64,000 nucleotides of DNA from Tetracentron sinense (GCA_015143295.1 CM026554.1:52574627-52638626), one strand, 5' to 3'. Positions 37,670 to 48,580 are shown, counted from the stretch's first letter. The notes: a model not told the origin generated them from the sequence alone. A program made the numbers and translations.

Positions 37670-38375
37670 GAGTTATATAATGTAAAACAGTATACAAACC
37701 AAATAAGGTGTTCCTTCAAATAGTACTAGAATTATTAGAAGATATATTGCCCCCTCTTAATAAGAAAGAGCGAAAAATTAACTCCTCAACATGCAGCAGT
37801 AGCAAATCACATTCATTCCCACTCTGTCATCTAGAATTTCACCCAGAATCCCAAAGCTCACAGCATGACGCAGAGGACAGACAAGTAAATCCCATTCGAC
37901 ATGGCTATCAAAACTACACGCCTCAATAAAGGGGCAATAGAGAAACTTTATCTTCTCTGAAATTGTGCATTTTATCTCCGAGGACACATCTAATGGAAAC
38001 ATCAGTATACACAAAACAGCTCTCATTGCAGAATTACGCTAAATTCAGATTTCTTATATAGCTATTCGAGACCCCTTCAAAGGAATTCGAATAGCATTCA
38101 GATTTACTGGCTTAAATCCCCACATTTAGTTAACTAAACAACCAGAATATGAACAAAATCCTAAACCAGAAACAGAAAGAGTAGAACCAAAACAAAATCA
38201 ATTCCAGCAATGCAGCTACCCTAAATTAGCAAATAAAAACAGCAACCTTTCAAGTTACATCGGCATCTAATCAAATTAAACCAATATCAATTAAAGAAAC
38301 GAACCGCCTTTCCCGCTCACATGGAACAAGATCCGGATCACATAAAAACGAAACAAAATTAAAGCATGAAAGCAC

Positions 38376-38650
38376 CTGAATCAGAGATATCTCCGAGATT
38401 GATAAGGGTTTGGCTCCAAGAAAAAAAGATCCTTCCTTTCCGACTCCAATCGAGCCAGACCTAAATCCGGAAAGTTGAGAGATTAAGAACCTAGTAGAAA
38501 AAGAAAAGTCTTATCAGTTTCCGATCTACTCTGACTCCTCCGCCATGGACAAGAAGAGAAAACCTCGGGAGCTCTGAGCAATCGAGTCTTCCACCATCAC
38601 CAAAAAGCAAAACCCCTTTTGGCCTCCCTTTCTCTCTCTAAACAGATCTT
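38376..38650 (-). other. Kinase 5' UTR exon and promoter-proximal region (inferred)
   Basis: On the minus strand CTCTGATTCAG|GTGCTTTC at 38376/38375 is a good donor site, and 38400-38650 is purine/pyrimidine-biased leader-like DNA with CTCTCTCT runs read in sense as AGAGAG. The next acceptor just before the ATG at 32258 would give a 5' UTR intron of about 6.1 kb. The transcription start is not determined; roughly 38650-38700 is likely. Introns in the leader are common in plant kinase genes. Confidence 0.6.
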
Positions 38651-38989
38651 CAGTTGCAGAAGAAAATGGGAAAATGGAAAAGAAGAAGAAATCGCTGTGA
38701 TATAGGGAGGCTGTAGTGGGCCCGGTAAGAGAGCTTGGAGTTCAGTAGGTGAATAAAACGGAGTTTCCAATTTCTCGGTAATATATCGTTGGGGTTAATG
38801 GGGATTGCTAATCTTTAATCACCCACATTTGCACTCGCTGGAAGAAGACAAAAAATGCCTGTAAGTTACTTTGTCGTCCCATCACGATCCATGATGAGGC
38901 GAGTGGGGTTAGCAACATCATTTGATTCAATAATTATCACGAAAGGAGAAGAGGTACTGACGTACTGTGTTGGACGTACTCTTAACTCT

Positions 38990-39200
38990 GGAAGCCAAAT
39001 GCTAAGCCTTAATCGCCCTACTATTTAGGTGGGCCCCACACGGAAAGTAGTTTTGCCCCCATCACCTAACGTGGGGGCGATTAAGGGGTGTGGGCGATCA
39101 AAGCTTCGCGGCAACAAATGTGTTTCCTTTTAATTCTCTTTTAATTATAACTATAGTTAACATTTACTAATCCTTAACCCTAAGTTTGGTCGGCGAGAAA
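38990..39200. repeat. Inverted CCCCCAC/GTGGGGG patch plus MITE-core fragment
   Basis: TAAGCCTTAATCGCCC (39003) is mirrored loosely by GGGCGATTAAGG (39075), around GGTGGGCCCCACACGG. At 39118-39190 follows a partial copy of the TAACTGTGGTTAA family (AACTATAGTTAACATTTACT, then CCCTAAG). Probably the ends of one damaged element. Confidence 0.4.
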
Positions 39201-40222
39201 ATATGAAGATCAAAAGAAATTTGGACAAAACATGACTAGGAATTATATTAAAAATCCAAAAAAAAAAATTATTTTCTAAGTTTTTTACCTATTTTCTCGG
39301 CAACAAAACGTACATTAATGTTATGTATGGTTGCTAAGAAAATAGATGGAAAATAAAATTAATTTTTTAATTCAATTTTTAGTTGTTATTTTGTCTAATT
39401 TACTTTTATTTTTATATTTTCACATATTTTCTTGACAACCAAATATAGGGCAAGGTTAAAGCATCAATCCTTAATTCTTTTTAAATAATAATAATAAAAA
39501 TTTAAGCACAAAAATTAAAAATTCTTTAACAAAGTTCAATGATAGTTAAATGGGGTTTTGTGAGTGTGAGAAGCTTACTCCTCTCCTCCTAGAAGGGGAT
39601 TATTCCTCTTTGTAATTAAGGAGAGAAGTGGTGATAATAAGTAAAAGAGGAGCTATGAGTTTACCCCTTAAGCACAACTCCCATTTGTATTTAAACTCCT
39701 TTTGATTATCCAAAAATGTCCTATTTTTTCTAGAAAGACAGTTGCTCTATGATGGAATTGAATCATCTATGTTCTTCTCTGAATTCTTCCTTATAACCTG
39801 AGTATTTGATGGTTAAGATCTCTTATACGATGTTTACAGCTGTTAAAATCATACATACAATTGATCATTGGCCTTCCAAAACTCATGATCAGGGAAGAAC
39901 CCAAGGTAAAACACAGACAAATTGCTTCCTTCTTTGACTCAATAGTAGCTACAAAGCTAAATATTGTGTGGAGAAATAAACTTCCGCTACTGTTGGACCT
40001 AGAGCTAATTAATCTAGCTAGCTTGTGCGCCTATGTTTCGCCAAAGCTGCACTCTCACACAGATTTCATAGTGGAGCTGACCAAAAACATCAATGACTTC
40101 TGGCTCTAAAAGAAGAGAGTGCAGTGGTGCATTTCTGTATCTTTCTCGGCCTCTTGGACCTTGGCTAAGTTTAACTTAAAAGGACTAGTCTTGTCTTGAT
40201 GGGTTTAGAAAATCCTTCATTA
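39200..40222. other. Intergenic DNA; one unrecognised 82-residue frame
   Basis: AT-rich. The plus-strand frame 39861-40109 contains LPLLLDLELINLASLCAYVS; I recognise no family and see no intron signals that extend it. It may be a transposon or gene scrap. Confidence 0.3.
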
Positions 40223-40626
40223 TCTTTCCTATCATAATGCGAGAGGCAGCCGTAGATGATTTTTCCGAAATTCTTATACTACTATTATATAAAAACAAAA
40301 CTTAGATTCTATGTTTGCTTTAATTCTCAAACTACCTTTGCCTTTCATTTAATTTCAAAATTACCATTACTCATCTATTTATTTTGAATCACAGCCAATC
40401 ACGATTGAACTCAGGGAGAGTTCAATCGCACCCATGGGTTAACACGTGACCCTTTTAACTCTTATTAACTGTGGTTAACTCCTTCCCTTCGCTCTTACGT
40501 GCATCGCACGTGCCACTAGCGAGTTCAATCACACTCACGAGTTAACACGTGTCCCTTTTAACTCCTATTAACTATGGTTAACTCCTTCCCCTCGCTCTCA
40601 CGTGCATCGCACGTGCCACCTGCTAG
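40223..40626 (+). mobile_element. Small non-autonomous Helitron, unit 1
   Basis: Start A|TCTTTCCTATCATAATGCGA, end CTAG|T at 40623-40626. The 3' hairpin is CACGTGC-ATC-GCACGTG (40599-40615), a perfect 7-bp stem eight bases before CTAG. The last roughly 105 bases are duplicated in tandem: a first hairpin plus CTAG ends at 40519 and a second at 40626. Each copy of that module includes GTTAACACGTG, then CCCTTTTAACTC and TTAACTGTGGTTAAC, matching the small repeat family described at 7091-7561. No coding capacity. Confidence 0.75.
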
Positions 40627-40627
40627 T

Positions 40628-40628
40628 C

Positions 40629-40660
<32 letters not shown>
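40628..40660. repeat. (TAA)n microsatellite between two Helitrons
   Basis: About 11 TAA units separate the end of unit 1 from the start of unit 2. A shorter one (41124-41140) follows unit 2. Confidence 0.9.
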
Positions 40661-40661
<1 letters not shown>

Positions 40662-41125
40662 CTTTACTATTATAATGCGAGAGGAATGCCTAGATGATTT
40701 TTCCAAAATTTATAAATTACCCTTATCTTTACTATTATAATGCGAGAGGCATGCGTAGATGATTTTTTTGAAATTCCCAAATTACCCTTATATAAAAACA
40801 AAATATTGATTTAATATTTTACTTTAATTCCCAAACAACCCTTGCCTTTTTACTTTAATTCCTAAACTATCCCTTGCCTTTTTACTTTAATTCCTAAACT
40901 ATCCCTTGCCATCTATCTATTTAGAATTATAGTCAATCGTGATTGACCTCGGGGAGAGTTCAATCACACCTGTGGGTTAACATGTGCTCCTTTTAATTCC
41001 TATTAACTGTGGTTAACTCCTTCCCCTCGCTCTCACGTGCATTGCACGTGCCACTAGCGAGTTCAATTGGGTGTTGTTAACTCGTTATCCTCGCTCCCAT
41101 GTGCATCGCACGGGCCACCCGCTAA
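40661..41125 (+). mobile_element. Small non-autonomous Helitron, unit 2 (head-to-tail with unit 1)
   Basis: Start A|TCTTTACTATTATAATGCGA at 40661; the same 5' end recurs at 40736, 75 bp further in. The 3' region again has two hairpins, CACGTGCATTGCACGTG followed by CCACTAG near 41056, and CATGTGCATCGCACGGGCC ending in CTAA|T at 41125. CTRR is the allowed Helitron end, so CTAA fits. Sequence order is the same as unit 1. Confidence 0.75.
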
Positions 41126-44100
41126 TAATAATAATAATATAATAGAATAATATAGTGTATGTACCATTAGCATATACACGAGCCATCTGCTCAAGAAATT
41201 CCGCCGGGTTTGAACTTGTAAGCTGTCTTTTTTTTACCTTTTGGTGTCGTAAGCTGTGTCTTAAGACCTTGCAACCCTGTAATAAAAATTATGGTGTGTG
41301 CCGTCGTGTTTGAGTGTCCCCATCAAGCGTATCATATAATGATGTACACCCATTGAGGATTTTCAATTACGCATGCAAAGCTGCCACTAATCATGATCTC
41401 GAAGACAAATAGAAAATATCACCTTCATTACTTTTAAAACTTCAAATGAAAAATCATAAAACCATAGAAAATACTAGATTATCTTGCTTCCTTTACAGCT
41501 TTCCTATTATTTTAAACATAATTATTAGTTATAAAAATTATGCCTAAATTCTCCTTTACTAGTTGTCCTGTTAATTTCTAACATAATAATTAGTTATAAA
41601 AATTATGCCTAAATTCCATTTCATTTATTTTTCATTCCCAAATAGGTCGTTTCTATTCATCCACCATACCAATTACATGCGAATATTAACTAAAATTAAT
41701 CCAAGCAATTATGTATATATTTTTTAATGGAAAATGAAGTACTGTCAACTATAAAAAAAAATTGGTTTAAAACAAATTCATAGTACTTTTTCTTTGTCAC
41801 GTAATTCAATAAAAAGTTGTATTTGACTACCAAGCTAATCTTAAGGTCTGCTAATCACTGTTCTTTTTATGCATGTAATTGCATAGCGTTCACAGCATGT
41901 GGTGACGAAAAATAAGGAAGAAAAAGCAATGACAGGCCGGCCAAGAGCAAGGCATAGCATATTATACACTATCCTGAGCTTGTATAATTTGTCAAACCTT
42001 CTCTTTTTTGGCAATTAAATGTAAACACCATTTTTAGAAATTTCCTAAGTACACATTGAAAAGTGAAATCACATGGGCACTCAATAATGTTCATCCAATC
42101 AATTGCATAGTGGTCACATGTGTGCTGTTTGAAACTGTCCAACCGGAGATCGATGCGGACAGCAGGCCTTAACCCACTCGCTATGCTCTCGGCGGCTCAC
42201 AAATCCAATACTTGGGGCTGAGAATCATCATCCCCTTCTGGATGACTGACCCCGCAAAGAAACAGTCTAAAAAAAGTTTGTAGTCTTAGCTAGACTGGAT
42301 GCCCCCAGGTGAGACATTCGGTTCTTGAACCGGAGACCTATCTCCACAGCATTCAAAAGGGGGGTCCTCGACGATCAGATGGTCAGACTGATAGGATCAC
42401 GTGAAGTCTATGGCATGTCCGTGCAAAGCCCATTAATGGAAATTCAAATACAAGCAATCTGATGCAGATAGAATGCTTACAGTTCATCCCAATATAAATC
42501 TATTTCAGAGAAGGTATTGCTATGCCATGAGGATAGGTGAAAGAAACAAGAACAGAAATTCTTCCAATGGAGGCTAAGACTAGTAGGTACCACTGTTTTT
42601 TCGGTCTGAGGACTCAAGGCATCACACCTATTTTAAGATATGGCTTTCTAAAATTGAAAGGCATGTCCCCACGGGTGTTTGACTTCTTGCCAGTGGCCAG
42701 TGGGGAGATGGTGTAGTTGTCTTTTAACATGGTCACATGACTCTGCTGCTAATAACATTAAAATATAAAAATGAATTTAAAATATTAAGTACCAAATTAT
42801 GATATACTGACTGTCTTAGATGATATCGTAGGTGTCGAGAGCAGTTCCGTGGTGACTATGGGCCAGGGGGCCTAGAGCCCCCTGGAAGGAAAAAAAGAGA
42901 GACTAAGTTTATATTATATTATTTAATTTCAGAGGGCAAGGGGGGCCTAAACCTATCACCAAAAAAAAAGGGGGACCTAAACCCTAAACCCTACTACATA
43001 TTTAATTTAAGAGGTATAGCCATGGGCAAAGCGGCAACTGGCCATCTCGTCCATTTTTCTTTACAAATAGACGAGATGACCCATGAACTTGGTATTCAAA
43101 AAAAATTTGGGGGCTACATACCAGAACTCCCACCTCCCCTGGGCCAAGAATATTTCATATTAGCCTAATCCTTCTTCACAATCTCATCAATAATAATTAC
43201 TAACATTATCAATCAACCATTGTTTGCACCGCCACAAGATAATCCTTGCAGTGACTGATTGTGTTGTGTTGCTTGCCATGGGACTCTTTCAACTGATTAA
43301 GAGGTTGAGCGAAAGTTAATTATACCTCAGGATCTCAGCACTCTTATTTTTCTTCATACTCTGACATATGTGATCGACAACACAAATCATTTTCCATCAT
43401 TTGAGTCTATTCATAGCCCTACCCAAAAAAAAAGAGTATTCAGAGAGATGTATGAACACCCTGACAATATTCTCTCCCTTTCCTTGTCATGACATATATA
43501 AACACATTGGGCCTCATTAGCTGCCAGAACTGTTAATCATTGATTTTGAAAATCATTTTACAGTGTCACAAGATTATAGCCTTGTGACTAATTAAGGCTC
43601 CTCCCTCTCACCTTTAAGTCAAGCCCTTTTGGTGAGATGTGTTGGATTATGCCTTCTGGGTGATCCATGTGTGCTGTTGTACTGTTGTTGGCCCCTGTGT
43701 GTTTGTGTATATCTTTAACCAAAACATGATTATAGTCCACAGTATAGTCCACAGTCGTTAATGGCATTGGAGATTGGAGCATCTACTATTTAAGCCTTTT
43801 ACACTATGTTACATCATATAAAACATAATATCTTCTATTTCTATGTAAATATCATTGATTTTGATTTTCAGTCCCTCTCTCTTATTGAGATTGTCCAAGA
43901 GCATCGCCTCTTTGTCCTCTAAACTGTAAAGCTTGTCAAACTATTTTACATACTTGATCAGTTGTTAAAATTGAATGGTGAGTACAATCTGGCCATGGCC
44001 CATACATACATTATGGGTAAGAAGTCACTAAATGGGCCTCAAGCTTTATAGTTTTCACATGTATGTGTTACTCCTATGAAATGAGTAAGGAAACAGATTG

Positions 44101-44177
44101 TCTAAGCTTGGAAACAAGAAGTGAAAATTCTAAAAATCATACAAATGGGTAAGATTACCTTTTGTAATTTCTTCATT
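41126..44177. other. Intergenic DNA, no gene recognised
   Basis: AT-rich. At 41500-41620 a block with TTATAAAAATTATGCCTAAA occurs twice about 70 bp apart. The GC-richer stretch 42130-42440 (with GGTTCTTGAACCGGAGACCT) looks like part of a retroelement, but I cannot assign it. 42850-43000 has CCAGGGGGCCTAGAGCCCCC inverted words and duplicated GGGGGGCCTAAACC / GGGGGACCTAAACC. The last 150 bases should hold the PPR gene 3' UTR. Confidence 0.5.
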
Positions 44178-46007
44178 TCACCAGTAATCCGTACAAGAGC
44201 ATACACCACCCTTGAAATGGTGGAACCTTAGCCTGTCTCTAACTATGATTTCTCTATCAAACACCTTAGAAATGACTTTTGTCGCTGTATGACAATCAAC
44301 ACATGCTCGGAGGTTCTTCGAGATGCGTATAGGCATTGTGGAATCTGTACAAATAAGCCCAAATGCAATAGCCAACTTCTCACTATGATAACACAGCACT
44401 TGTTGCTTCTCTTCCTCATCAATGTCTAGCAAGACTTGGGATGTGTTGGGGATATACCCAGCTGACCTCAATCGCGTGCTCATCTCATCCAACATAGGTC
44501 GCAATGCTTCAAATCGTGGGTCCGAACTGTCACCCACAAAGAATTCATGAACAACTCCTTCTACCTCTATAACACTACACCCAGGACACTTCTTCACTCC
44601 CCTGCCTTTCATTAAACTCCTTATCTCTACTGCATCCGCCCATCTCTTGGCATAAGCATAGATATTTGATAACATCACGTAATTGGCATCATTGAGAGGG
44701 TCCAACTCAATAAGAATCCTGCCCACAAACTCCCCTATCTCCACATTCTTATGCACGCTACACGCATTAAGCAAAGCAGCCCATAAGGCTGCATCTGGTT
44801 CAATCGGCATATTCTTTATGAAATCTAGAGCCTCATTTACCAGCCCAGCTCGACCAAGAACATCCACCATACAACCATAGTGCTCTAATCTAGGAAAAAT
44901 CCCATAGTTTCTCCTCATTTCATGAAAATGCTTTTGTGCCTCGTTTACTAGCCCCCCATGACTACAGGCGGTTAGGACTCCAACAAAGGTCACTGAATCA
45001 GGTCTAATTCCACTCTTCAACATCTCATAGAAAACCTCTAATGCCCTCTGACCCATCCCGTTCATGGCTAGCCCCGAGATCAGAGCTGTCCAAGACAATA
45101 CATTTTTCCTAGTCATCCTATCAAAAACTTTCAGAGCTTCCTCAACAACCCCACATTTACAATACATGTTTATCAATGCCGTGCCTAAGTTAACACTCAA
45201 ACAGACCTTGTTCCTTTCCACATATAAATGTATCCATCTCCCATGTTCTAAGGCGCCAAAATGTGCCGAAGCACAAAGAACACTAACCAAAATAGATTCA
45301 TTAGGTTCAAGTCGTTCAATTTGAAACTCGTTAAACAAACTCAAGGCCTCTTTAAACAGGCTTGCTTGCACGCACCCTGAAATCATAGCACTCCAACAAA
45401 CAGCATTTCTCTGGGGCATTCTGTCAAACAGTTTTCGGGAATCATCAATAGCACCACACAGGGAATAAAAATGAATCAAAGAGCTATAAACATAAGAATC
45501 CGAGCTTGAACCCATCTTAATTACTTGACCATGAACCATTTTACCCGGAGTCAATTCAGATTCAACAGATAATGACTTTAAAACAAAAGGGTACGTGTAC
45601 TTATTAGGGAGGATACCGTAATAAAGCATCTGGAGGAAGAAATGTATCGATTTTTCAGGAGTTCTCGATGTAGAGAAAGCTCTGATGATGGTGTTGAAAG
45701 AGAAAAGAGTGGGTGAATCAAAGGCGTGGAAGATTTGGAGGGCGTAGTCGAGGCTTCGGTAATCGGAGACGGCAGAAAATTCAAAAATGGCGCTTAGAGC
45801 GTAAGGATCGTAGGAGAGGCCAGAGGCGAAGAAGTGGCCGTGGATTTGTCTGAGTTGGTTGATGGATTTGCATTTTTGGAGGAGAGAGAGGAAATTGGGA
45901 TGGTTGAGGAGAAGATTGGTGTATGTAGGGGTGCAGAGCCAGATAGGCTTTGCTTTGTGGGGAGGTTGTTGAATTTTAATGAAAAGAGGAGCAGAAGGTG
46001 AAGCCAT
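44178..46007 (-). CDS. PPR protein, PLS class with E/E+ and DYW domain
   Basis: Single open frame, 609 residues, no introns, as usual for plant PPR genes. Residues about 35-470 contain the repeats; clear anchors are FSFNTIIRAFSTSRTPEKSI, PNKYTYPFVLKSL, YVYSSLIHFYSLCGAIDDSR, VCWSAMISGCVQASLFKEAL, LGTALINMYCKCGVVEEALK and WTALISGLAMNGMGQRALEV. E/E+ spans roughly 415-515. The DYW deaminase domain has H541-S-E543, C569-VD-C572 and the second metal site HHFKGGVCSC (596-605), ending in DYW. All expected zinc and catalytic residues are present, so it could carry out C-to-U RNA editing in plastid or mitochondrion. The target cannot be read from sequence, and targeting is inferred from the family. The start Met 46007 precedes a short, hydroxyl-rich presequence; an alternative frame overlapping at 46072 is not coding. 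Confidence 0.96.
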   Translation of the reverse strand: MASPSAPLFIKIQQPPHKAKPIWLCTPTYTNLLLNHPNFLSLLQKCKSINQLRQIHGHFFASGLSYDPYALSAIFEFSAVSDYRSLDYALQIFHAFDSPTLFSFNTIIRAFSTSRTPEKSIHFFLQMLYYGILPNKYTYPFVLKSLSVESELTPGKMVHGQVIKMGSSSDSYVYSSLIHFYSLCGAIDDSRKLFDRMPQRNAVCWSAMISGCVQASLFKEALSLFNEFQIERLEPNESILVSVLCASAHFGALEHGRWIHLYVERNKVCLSVNLGTALINMYCKCGVVEEALKVFDRMTRKNVLSWTALISGLAMNGMGQRALEVFYEMLKSGIRPDSVTFVGVLTACSHGGLVNEAQKHFHEMRRNYGIFPRLEHYGCMVDVLGRAGLVNEALDFIKNMPIEPDAALWAALLNACSVHKNVEIGEFVGRILIELDPLNDANYVMLSNIYAYAKRWADAVEIRSLMKGRGVKKCPGCSVIEVEGVVHEFFVGDSSDPRFEALRPMLDEMSTRLRSAGYIPNTSQVLLDIDEEEKQQVLCYHSEKLAIAFGLICTDSTMPIRISKNLRACVDCHTATKVISKVFDREIIVRDRLRFHHFKGGVCSCTDYW

Positions 46008-46170
46008 GTCTGCTCTGTCTCTATTGAGTTTTTGGCGGGTATATGAAGCCCAAGGGAAACTGCTAAGCCCACTTTCTATCTTCCCTGCTATCTCAATGGG
46101 AGGAACGAGTGTCCTCGCTGTTTATTGGTTTTTTTTAATTTTTTGGGTTTTTTTTTTGTAGGAAAGATAG

Positions 46171-46326
46171 AAAACTCTCAATAATACCTACTATCGAGAG
46201 CTGACGGTTGGATTTAATATCCATTGGTTCCATGTTTTTACATGCTTTAAATGAAGGTCTCACCTAATACTTGAAACCATTGGATCTTGAATCTAACTCT
46301 TGATAGTAGGTGTTATCCAGAGTTTT
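46171..46326. mobile_element. MITE, 156 bp, about 55-bp inverted ends
   Basis: Left AAAACTCTCAATAATACCTA then CTATCGAGAG; right CTCTTGATAGTAGGTGTTAT then CCAGAGTTTT, inverted with few mismatches; ATCCATTGGTT pairs with AACCATTGGAT. It lies 160 bp upstream of the PPR start codon, so it may be in the promoter. Target duplication not clear. Confidence 0.75.
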
Positions 46327-46552
46327 AAATCACTTCCCTTTTTTTAAGGTATCATTTATCTAAGGTTGAAGAGATTTAGCCCTACTCTTATCAATCACTT
46401 GTCCATTCTGTAATGATTAAAGAAGACTCTCACCAAAAAAAATAACAAGATGATTGGTAGAAGATGAGAGTGAGTTGACTGAGATTAGCATTAGCATTCC
46501 TCAGCTAAGGTTAGTAAGTGAGATATTAGTGGGTTAGTTGGTCAACAGTGGA

Positions 46553-46632
46553 CTTTCAACTCCCTCTCACAGTGATCACGAGTCCACCCAAGCACAACTC
46601 CCTCTCACAGTGATCACGAGTCCACCCAAGCA
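46553..46632 (+). repeat. Perfect 37-39 bp tandem duplication
   Basis: CAACTCCCTCTCACAGTGAT followed by CACGAGTCCACCCAAGCA occurs twice, exactly repeated. The identity implies a recent event. Confidence 0.9.
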
Positions 46633-46859
46633 GGGGACAAATAGTCTACCATTGAGACCAATAGGGAGGTGTTAAAAGCTTTAGCATTTAAATCCCTCCC
46701 TTCCTTGGTTTTCAGGCTCCAAAAGTAGTCAAGAAAAGTTGGGACAATTTTTCCTCTAGGAGAGAGGTGGTAAAGAGAGAAAGTGAGGCTAGCATTCTTC
46801 TGAAGCCCCTTGGTTTTGCTAATCCAAAACACCTACTTGGGACCCATGTAAGTGGAATG

Positions 46860-47090
46860 ATGTAAGTGGAATGGGATTTGGTCTGGCCCATTCTCTACAT
46901 GTTGCCATGTGTCCTCAACACTCATTAACTGTGGTTAATATTCATTTATTCTTAAAATTCATAAAAGGAAAAAAAAAAATTTATCTTAAAGAGTTAAAAT
47001 TTCTAAACCATAATTAAAAGAGCAATTAAAGAGACTTTGTTAGTGTCACCGGACCAAATCCGATCTCATCTAAGTGGAGACAGATCCCAT
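46860..47090 (+). mobile_element. MITE copy of the TAACTGTGGTTAA family
   Basis: Inverted outer blocks AAGTGGAATGGGATTTGGTC (46866) and GACCAAATCCGATCTCATCT (47053); inside are CATGTGTCCTCAACACTC, TTAACTGTGGTTAATATTCA and, inverted, AAACCATAATTAAAAGAG. The end sequence differs from that of 29185-29441, so the core is shared but the ends are not. Confidence 0.6.
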
Positions 47091-47179
47091 ATACATTTTT
47101 ACATACACTTTACTATTATTGAGTACCCAAAAAAAAAAAACTATTATACCTAAGGGATCAACTAACCGCACAAGGGAAG

Positions 47180-47320
47180 CATACCTTGCCCCATCGGTAG
47201 TGTGTGATAGTCATCACTCCATTGATCCGGATTCCACTCCCCAAATGACTTAGAATAGATACTAACCGATTAATTGAGGTTGCAGCCTAACCGCGTATCT
47301 CTTACCAAAAAAAATAGCCC
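47180..47320 (+). repeat. tRNA-like (possible SINE) patch
   Basis: CCCCATCGGTAGTGTGTGAT resembles an A box region and TGATCCGGATTCCACTCCCC a weak B box about 30 bases later. No cloverleaf or poly-A tail was found. Only a hint. Confidence 0.25.
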
Positions 47321-47689
47321 CACAAAAATCTTTTATAATCAGGTGGGCTCGGGCTCTTCAAAAATAACAAAATGAAAGACCGAATTTTTGACATTATGTG
47401 ATTAAACCCGTGTTCTCATGAAGGTGTGTAGCCCCTTATTAGTGGGGGGTGGGGGTGGGGGTGGGGGGGAATTTGGGAGTTTTATCGTTAGTTTACTATT
47501 GGGTTCAAAGGGACTGACTCCGTGTAAGCATGTTTCGGATAACAGAGCTTGTAATGGCGTCTGCAAGGGTCTTCTCATGCCCTTGGGCTTGGATCCTTGC
47601 TACATTCAAATGAAAAATAAAATCGAATCAACTGGTGAATATTTTTTGAGCAATAGTTAGCTCCACAAGCGTTGAATGAACTATTGCTC

Positions 47690-47872
47690 CACGCTCTCAC
47701 AAACCCTTCAACTACCTATCAACTCTGGTTAATTTTTTTTTTTTTTTTTTTAAACTCTTGGTTAATTTTTTTTTTCTAAAACTAAGGGTAGATGGGTGAA
47801 CCCCAAGAGTAAGTGATTCTTAACCACAATTAAGGAGAGTTAAATAGGAGACACATGACATAAAAAAGCCCA
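47690..47872 (-). repeat. MITE-like core copy, minus orientation, with GAGCAATAGTT hairpin beside it
   Basis: AAACTAAGGGTAGATGGGTG, then AACCCCAAGAGTAAGTGATT, then CTTAACCACAATTAAGGAGA is the reverse complement of the family order. The small hairpin GAGCAATAGTT...GAACTATTGCTC (47647-47690) adjoins, as another copy of it lies about 30 bp from the core copy at 13222-13358. The pairing suggests they belong to one element. Confidence 0.6.
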
Positions 47873-48534
47873 TAATACAAATCTAAATAAGATTTTAAAG
47901 GAAAAAAATTAGGCAAAAAGTTGATGATCGGAGAAACCGTTTGTGAGCCCATCTTTATTATAGTGATTCGTTGCAGTGGGTGGATGTAGGGGTGTATTCG
48001 AGCTCAGTTGAGCCAAGCTTGGCTTGAGCTTGATTTGAGCTTGAATATTTAGGCCTGAGCTTGGTTTGAACAAACTTGATTGAGCTCGGTTTGAGTTTGA
48101 ACTTTATTCAAGCCGAGCCGAGCTCGGGTTGACTCAAGCTTGATTGACATTATTATTTTGTGTTAATTTCACATAATTTTAATAAAAGTGTTTACTAGTA
48201 AATTATAATACAAAAACAACAAAATATTAATACATTCAAATATGAAAACAAGATTTGGAAGTTCAAAGAGTAGAGAGTAAGATAAGAGATTTTGCTTTAA
48301 CTTTTTAATTTTTTTTGTTGTTATAATTTCTTAAACGTATTTATTAAAAAATAAAAATTATTAACAATCTTTAATAAAGAAAAAAGTATAAAAAAAGTCT
48401 CTTATATTAATATAAATAACACGGGCAAAAAATATTGTGTGCGCGTGCAACAATCTTTAATAAAGAAAAAAGTTTTTAAAAGTATCATATATTAATATAA
48501 ATATCATTGGCAAAAAATATAGTGTGTGTGTGCG

Positions 48535-48560
48535 CCCCCCCCCCCCCCCCCCCCCCCCCC
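48535..48560. repeat. 26-base poly-C tract between GTGTG and ACACA repeats
   Basis: GTGTGTGTGCG, then C x 26, then ACACACACAT. Directly visible. Long poly-C is rare in AT-rich plant DNA. Its exact length should be treated with caution because homopolymers are error-prone in sequencing. Confidence 0.85.
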
Positions 48561-48580
48561 ACACACACATATATATAAGG

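Noticed and set aside
39861..40109. 82-residue frame as a possible small gene
   Set aside because: No domain, no splice or promoter evidence; listed only as an unrecognised frame.
42130..42440. Possible tRNA or 5S-like promoter (GGTTCTTGAACCGG)
   Set aside because: The word is a palindrome and no cloverleaf, A box or 5S consensus could be built around it.
45064..46161. Several frames overlapping the PPR gene on both strands
   Set aside because: Shadows of the 609-residue PPR frame, without motifs of their own.
47418..47660. 80-residue plus-strand frame with a glycine run
   Set aside because: The glycine run comes from a GGGGGTGGGGGTGGGG tract; no relatives recognised and no gene structure around it.
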